DNA of 64,000 nt from Bacteroidota bacterium. GTDB lineage: Bacteria > Bacteroidota > Ignavibacteria > Kapaibacteriales > UBA2268. The notes beneath the pieces were generated by a model. It was not told the DNA's origin, searched no databases, and saw only the letters and a program-made list of their open reading frames with translations. The number at the start of each line of letters is the position of its first letter. The first letter of the stretch is position 1. The stretch covers positions 1-64,000 of the forward strand of contig SCSM01000045.1 in the NCBI GenBank assembly GCA_004322215.1. Reading direction: 5' to 3'. A program made the translations under genes and the position numbers. Positions 61,173-64,000 of the stretch are shown one piece after another.

Positions 61173-61364
61173 TTATTTCTTCAAAACAGCTTCCTTGTTG
61201 GCTTTATCATTCCTATCGGCTTCTTGCATTAACAAACCCAAGCCAAAGTCTTCGAGTTCTTCAATACTTAAAACCTTTGATTTGATTTTTGTTTTTTTGA
61301 AAAATTCTGAAATAAAATTAAATTCAGATTTATCTTTCGGCGTTACTAATATTGCTGTATTCAT
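61173..61364 (-). CDS. Small antitoxin-like protein without partner
   Basis: 63 residues: MNTAILVTPKDKSEFNFISE, then KTKIKSKVLSIEELEDFGLG and an amphipathic charged end. The layout (short strand, helix, acidic linker, helix) is like small antitoxins found with RelE-type toxins in Bacteroidota. GGAG lies about five bases upstream. No toxin gene follows in the 118 bp before creD, so it would be solitary. The family call is weak. Confidence 0.55.
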   Translation of the reverse strand: MNTAILVTPKDKSEFNFISEFFKKTKIKSKVLSIEELEDFGLGLLMQEADRNDKANKEAVLKK

Positions 61365-61437
61365 TTCTACTCCATTACCATTTAAATTATAATTTTCAAA
61401 AATAATTAAATCTATAATTTTTTAATAAATAATATTT

Positions 61438-63363
61438 TTACTCAATCACACCCGGCTTATTTAAATCATTAAACAGATTCACTAATTCATCAATTGTTTT
61501 TGCTCCTAAATCGCCCTTGCCGTGCTGACGCAGTGCCACTGTGCCGCTGTCGGTTTCTTTCTGACCTATAATTAATGCAAAAGGTATTTTCTGCTGTTCC
61601 GATTCTGCAATTTTTCGGTTAACTTTTTCGCTTCGCAAATCAACAGAAACCCTGAATCCAAGCTTGTCCAACTTCTTTTCAATCTCCTGCGCATAATCAT
61701 GCTGCTTGTCGCTGATTGGAAGAATGCTTGCCTGAACGGGTGCAATCCAGAACGGAAAATTACCCGAAAAATGCTCGATTAATATTGACATGAATCTCTC
61801 CATCGAACCAAATGGCGCCCTGTGAATTACTACAGGTCTGTGCTTTTGATTGTCCTCGCCGGTGTATTCGAGCCCGAACCTTTCTGGCATAACGTAATCA
61901 ACCTGTACAGTTCCTAACTGCCACTTACGCCCAATCGAATCTTTAACGATAAAATCTATTTTAGGACCGTAGAATGATGCTTCACCCATACCGATTTTAT
62001 AATTCAATCCTATTTCATCGGCAACTTCTTTAATAATTTTCTCTGCTGTTTCCCATGTTTTCAAATCACCTACATATTTACCTTCGCTATCATCCCGGAA
62101 TGATAACCTTGTTGTAACCTCCATACCGAAAGTCCTGAATACAAGCTGAGTCAGGTCAATATTGTTTTTCAATTCATCTTTCAGTTGTTCGGGCATACAG
62201 TAAATATGTGCATCGTCTTGAGTGAATCCGCGAACACGTATTAACCCGGTTAATTCACCTGACTGCTCATATCTGTAAACAGTCCCAAACTCTGCAAGCC
62301 GCAAAGGAAGCTCTTTGTAGCTTCTCGGTCTGGATGCATATATAGAGTGGTGATGAGGACAGTTCATCGGTTTCAGCATATATTCTTCTTCCTCGACTTT
62401 TATTGGAGCGAATTGAGAATCGGAATAGTATGGATAATGCCCGGATGTTTTATACAAATTCAGATTCCCGATATGAGGTGTAATAACTTCCTTATAACCG
62501 CGCTTTTTCAATTCTTCGCTTATAAATCTTTCCAAAATTCTTCGGACAATTGTACCCTTAGGAAGCCAGACAGGAAGCCCTACTCCTACCTCCGGGGTAA
62601 TTATGAATAATTCAAGTTCTCTTCCGAGTTTGCGGTGGTCCCGCTTTTTTGCCTCTTCGAGCATGCTCAGATGTTCATCCAGCATTGACTTCTTCGGGAA
62701 GGTCACACCATACACCCTTGTCATCATCTTTCGGCTCGAATCACCTTTCCAGTATGCTCCTGCAACCGAGAGTAGTTTGACATGCTTAAGCACTGCCGAA
62801 TTCGGAACATGTGTGCCTCTGCACAAATCAATAAAATTTCCCTGCTGGTAAAATGTGATTTCATCATTCTTAAGTCCATCGAGAAGTTCAAGTTTGTACT
62901 CATCGCCAACTTGTTTGAAATGCTTTACTGCCTCTTCCCATGAAATTTCAATTCTTTTATATTCTGATTCTTTTTTTGAAAGTTCTCTCATTTTTTCTTC
63001 AATCTGAGAAAGATTATCGAGTGATATGATTTCACCTTCCGGCAAATCAACATCATAATAAAATCCGTTTTCGATTGCCGGACCTACGCCGAATTTTACA
63101 CCGGGGTAAATGCTTTGAATTGCTTCCGCCATTAGATGAGCTGATGAATGCCAGAAGATTTCCTTTCCTTCTTCATCATTGAATGTAACAATGCGAACCT
63201 TAGCATCCTCATTAATAGCCCGCGATAAATCATATTTTTTTTCATTTACAATAATCCCGAGGGCTTCCCTTGCCAAACCGTCTGAAATGGATTTTGCAAT
63301 CTCCATTCCTGTTGCTCCTGCGGGATATTCTCTCACACTTCCATCCGGAAAAGTAATTTTCAT
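61438..63363 (-). CDS. thrS: Threonyl-tRNA synthetase
   Basis: Class II aminoacyl-tRNA synthetase charging tRNA-Thr, 641 residues, full length. Order: TGS domain (1-60), editing domain (about 65-230, HSSAHLMAEAIQSIYPG and CRGTHVPN), catalytic core with zinc-site cysteine in LKPMNCPHHHSIY, motif 2 YRYEQSGELTGLIRVRGF, motif 3 HRAPFGSMERFMSILIEHF, then the anticodon-binding domain from about 535 (APVQASILPISDKQ). No T-box leader was recognised in the upstream 200 bp. Confidence 0.97.
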   Translation of the reverse strand: MKITFPDGSVREYPAGATGMEIAKSISDGLAREALGIIVNEKKYDLSRAINEDAKVRIVTFNDEEGKEIFWHSSAHLMAEAIQSIYPGVKFGVGPAIENGFYYDVDLPEGEIISLDNLSQIEEKMRELSKKESEYKRIEISWEEAVKHFKQVGDEYKLELLDGLKNDEITFYQQGNFIDLCRGTHVPNSAVLKHVKLLSVAGAYWKGDSSRKMMTRVYGVTFPKKSMLDEHLSMLEEAKKRDHRKLGRELELFIITPEVGVGLPVWLPKGTIVRRILERFISEELKKRGYKEVITPHIGNLNLYKTSGHYPYYSDSQFAPIKVEEEEYMLKPMNCPHHHSIYASRPRSYKELPLRLAEFGTVYRYEQSGELTGLIRVRGFTQDDAHIYCMPEQLKDELKNNIDLTQLVFRTFGMEVTTRLSFRDDSEGKYVGDLKTWETAEKIIKEVADEIGLNYKIGMGEASFYGPKIDFIVKDSIGRKWQLGTVQVDYVMPERFGLEYTGEDNQKHRPVVIHRAPFGSMERFMSILIEHFSGNFPFWIAPVQASILPISDKQHDYAQEIEKKLDKLGFRVSVDLRSEKVNRKIAESEQQKIPFALIIGQKETDSGTVALRQHGKGDLGAKTIDELVNLFNDLNKPGVIE

Positions 63364-63577
63364 TTCGATTCTTTATTTAATTAATATTTCAATTTAGTTA
63401 GAATTTTAGTTAACGTAATAAATTAAAGATTATTACTAATAATTACCGGTAAAAAGAATATTTCCTACTCATATTCGTTTCGTTTCTTCAATAAAATGCA
63501 CATCTTATTAAAATGTGTTCTTGTTACTATTATTGATTATTTTTGAAAAAACAAATAAATAAAAAACGGGGAAAATT

Positions 63578-64000
63578 ATGAAATTGAAAACAATAGTAAT
63601 TGCAATTTTACTGCTCGGTTCAAATTATCTTTGGTCACAGGACGATATGCTCGACTCGCTCGACCTGTCATTCGAAAGCACACCGATTAGAGAAGAAAAA
63701 GTACCATACTTTTCAATTGCCGGTGGTTTTACTGGAACATTTTTCTTTGCAAATTTCGATGAGTTGGATAAACTAATCGAAAAAAATTTCCCTTCGATGG
63801 GGAATGAAAGATTCAGTGGCTCAAATATTTTCATGCCCGGTGCCGAAGGTTTCACAGCAATTGGAATTATTCCGAATATGAGATTGAGTTTCTTCGGAAC
63901 AGGCGGCTCAAAAAATATTAAGGTTTCTGATACAGCATCTACAAGAAGCATTGACTATTCTGTAAGTTTCAACGGACTCTCATTCGATTATGCATTTGTA
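63578..64000 (+). CDS. Exported protein, N-terminal part (runs off window)
   Basis: An ATG at 63578, with CGGGGA six to eleven bases upstream, opens a frame that stays open for 141 codons to the window end. It begins MKLKTIVIAILLLGSNYLWS, a signal peptide. The mature part has FSIAGGFTGTFFFANFDEL and, later, alternating polar and aromatic residues (MRLSFFGTG, YSVSFNGLSFDYAF), which suggests a beta-rich, perhaps outer-membrane, protein. No family recognised. Confidence 0.8.
   Translation, partial: MKLKTIVIAILLLGSNYLWSQDDMLDSLDLSFESTPIREEKVPYFSIAGGFTGTFFFANFDELDKLIEKNFPSMGNERFSGSNIFMPGAEGFTAIGIIPNMRLSFFGTGGSKNIKVSDTASTRSIDYSVSFNGLSFDYAFV

Noticed and set aside
63364-63577. The thrS leader considered for a T-box riboswitch
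   Set aside because: No T-box sequence or specifier stem was recognised, and T-boxes are rare outside Firmicutes and related groups.
63625-63951. A 108-residue minus-strand frame near the window end
   Set aside because: The plus strand holds an open frame with a signal peptide and a ribosome binding site over the same bases.

Overview
The window is AT-rich DNA from the chromosome of a respiring bacterium of the Bacteroidota/Chlorobiota (FCB) superphylum. Several things point there: type IX secretion C-terminal sorting tails (PNP-type) on at least six products, an alternative complex III (ActABCDF) instead of a bc1 complex, an 11-gene nuo operon of the Chlorobi/Ignavibacteria type, and a TAT-variant ActB. 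My best guess is an Ignavibacteria- or Kapabacteria-like lineage; this is inference from gene content, not a placement.

Layout. 1-12.2 kb (minus strand): a complex I operon, nuoA-B-C-D-H-I-J-K-L-M-N, with no nuoE/F/G, closed by a clear terminator after nuoN. Its intergenic gaps are filled with composite repeats and 7-bp periodic arrays that run into the stop codons. 12.5-13.8 kb: an IS110-family element whose upstream leader looks like a bridge RNA. 13.8-18.2 kb: two paralogous 13-14-repeat BNR-type propeller proteins with type IX tails. 18.6-33.5 kb (plus strand): one large operon for quinol-to-oxygen respiration: ActA, a tiny Tat peptide, ActB, ActC, an ActD-cytochrome fusion, ActF, a monoheme cytochrome, Sco, an A2-type cytochrome oxidase (I, III, IV, II), heme O synthase and a membrane cytochrome. 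Together with complex I this is an almost complete electron transport chain. 33.7-36.2 kb: a three-gene signalling module (small PilZ/HD-GYP-associated-like protein, HDOD protein, soluble histidine kinase).

36.5-53.4 kb is mixed housekeeping and accessory content: Zn/Mn ABC transporter, AnmK, CzcO-like flavoprotein, a heme-motif outer-membrane barrel, type IX cargo, a beta-helix pseudogene broken by a 10-bp duplication, an orphan ParA, AsnA, a SWIM mini-protein, a PcrA/UvrD helicase, a lone ABC ATPase and a lytic transglycosylase. 53.4-56.6 kb: an ECF sigma factor overlapping a membrane anti-sigma-like protein that ends in a type IX sorting tail, followed by a secreted propeller protein. 56.8-64 kb: an unknown exported protein, a RelE-type toxin-antitoxin pair, two exported proteins (one a SprA-like lipoprotein), CreD, a small antitoxin-like protein, ThrS and the start of an exported protein.

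The most interesting signals are (i) the anti-sigma-like protein with a type IX tail, (ii) the IS110 leader with mutually exclusive pairings over the transposase ribosome binding site, (iii) 7-bp periodic arrays anchored at stop codons that write protein C-termini, (iv) a 64-bp triple-palindrome element with a constant 51-bp spacing and compensatory changes, and (v) a type IX cargo gene put out of frame by a 10-bp duplication that could be reversible. No tRNA, rRNA or CRISPR was seen. All family calls come from reading motifs by eye; no database search was run.
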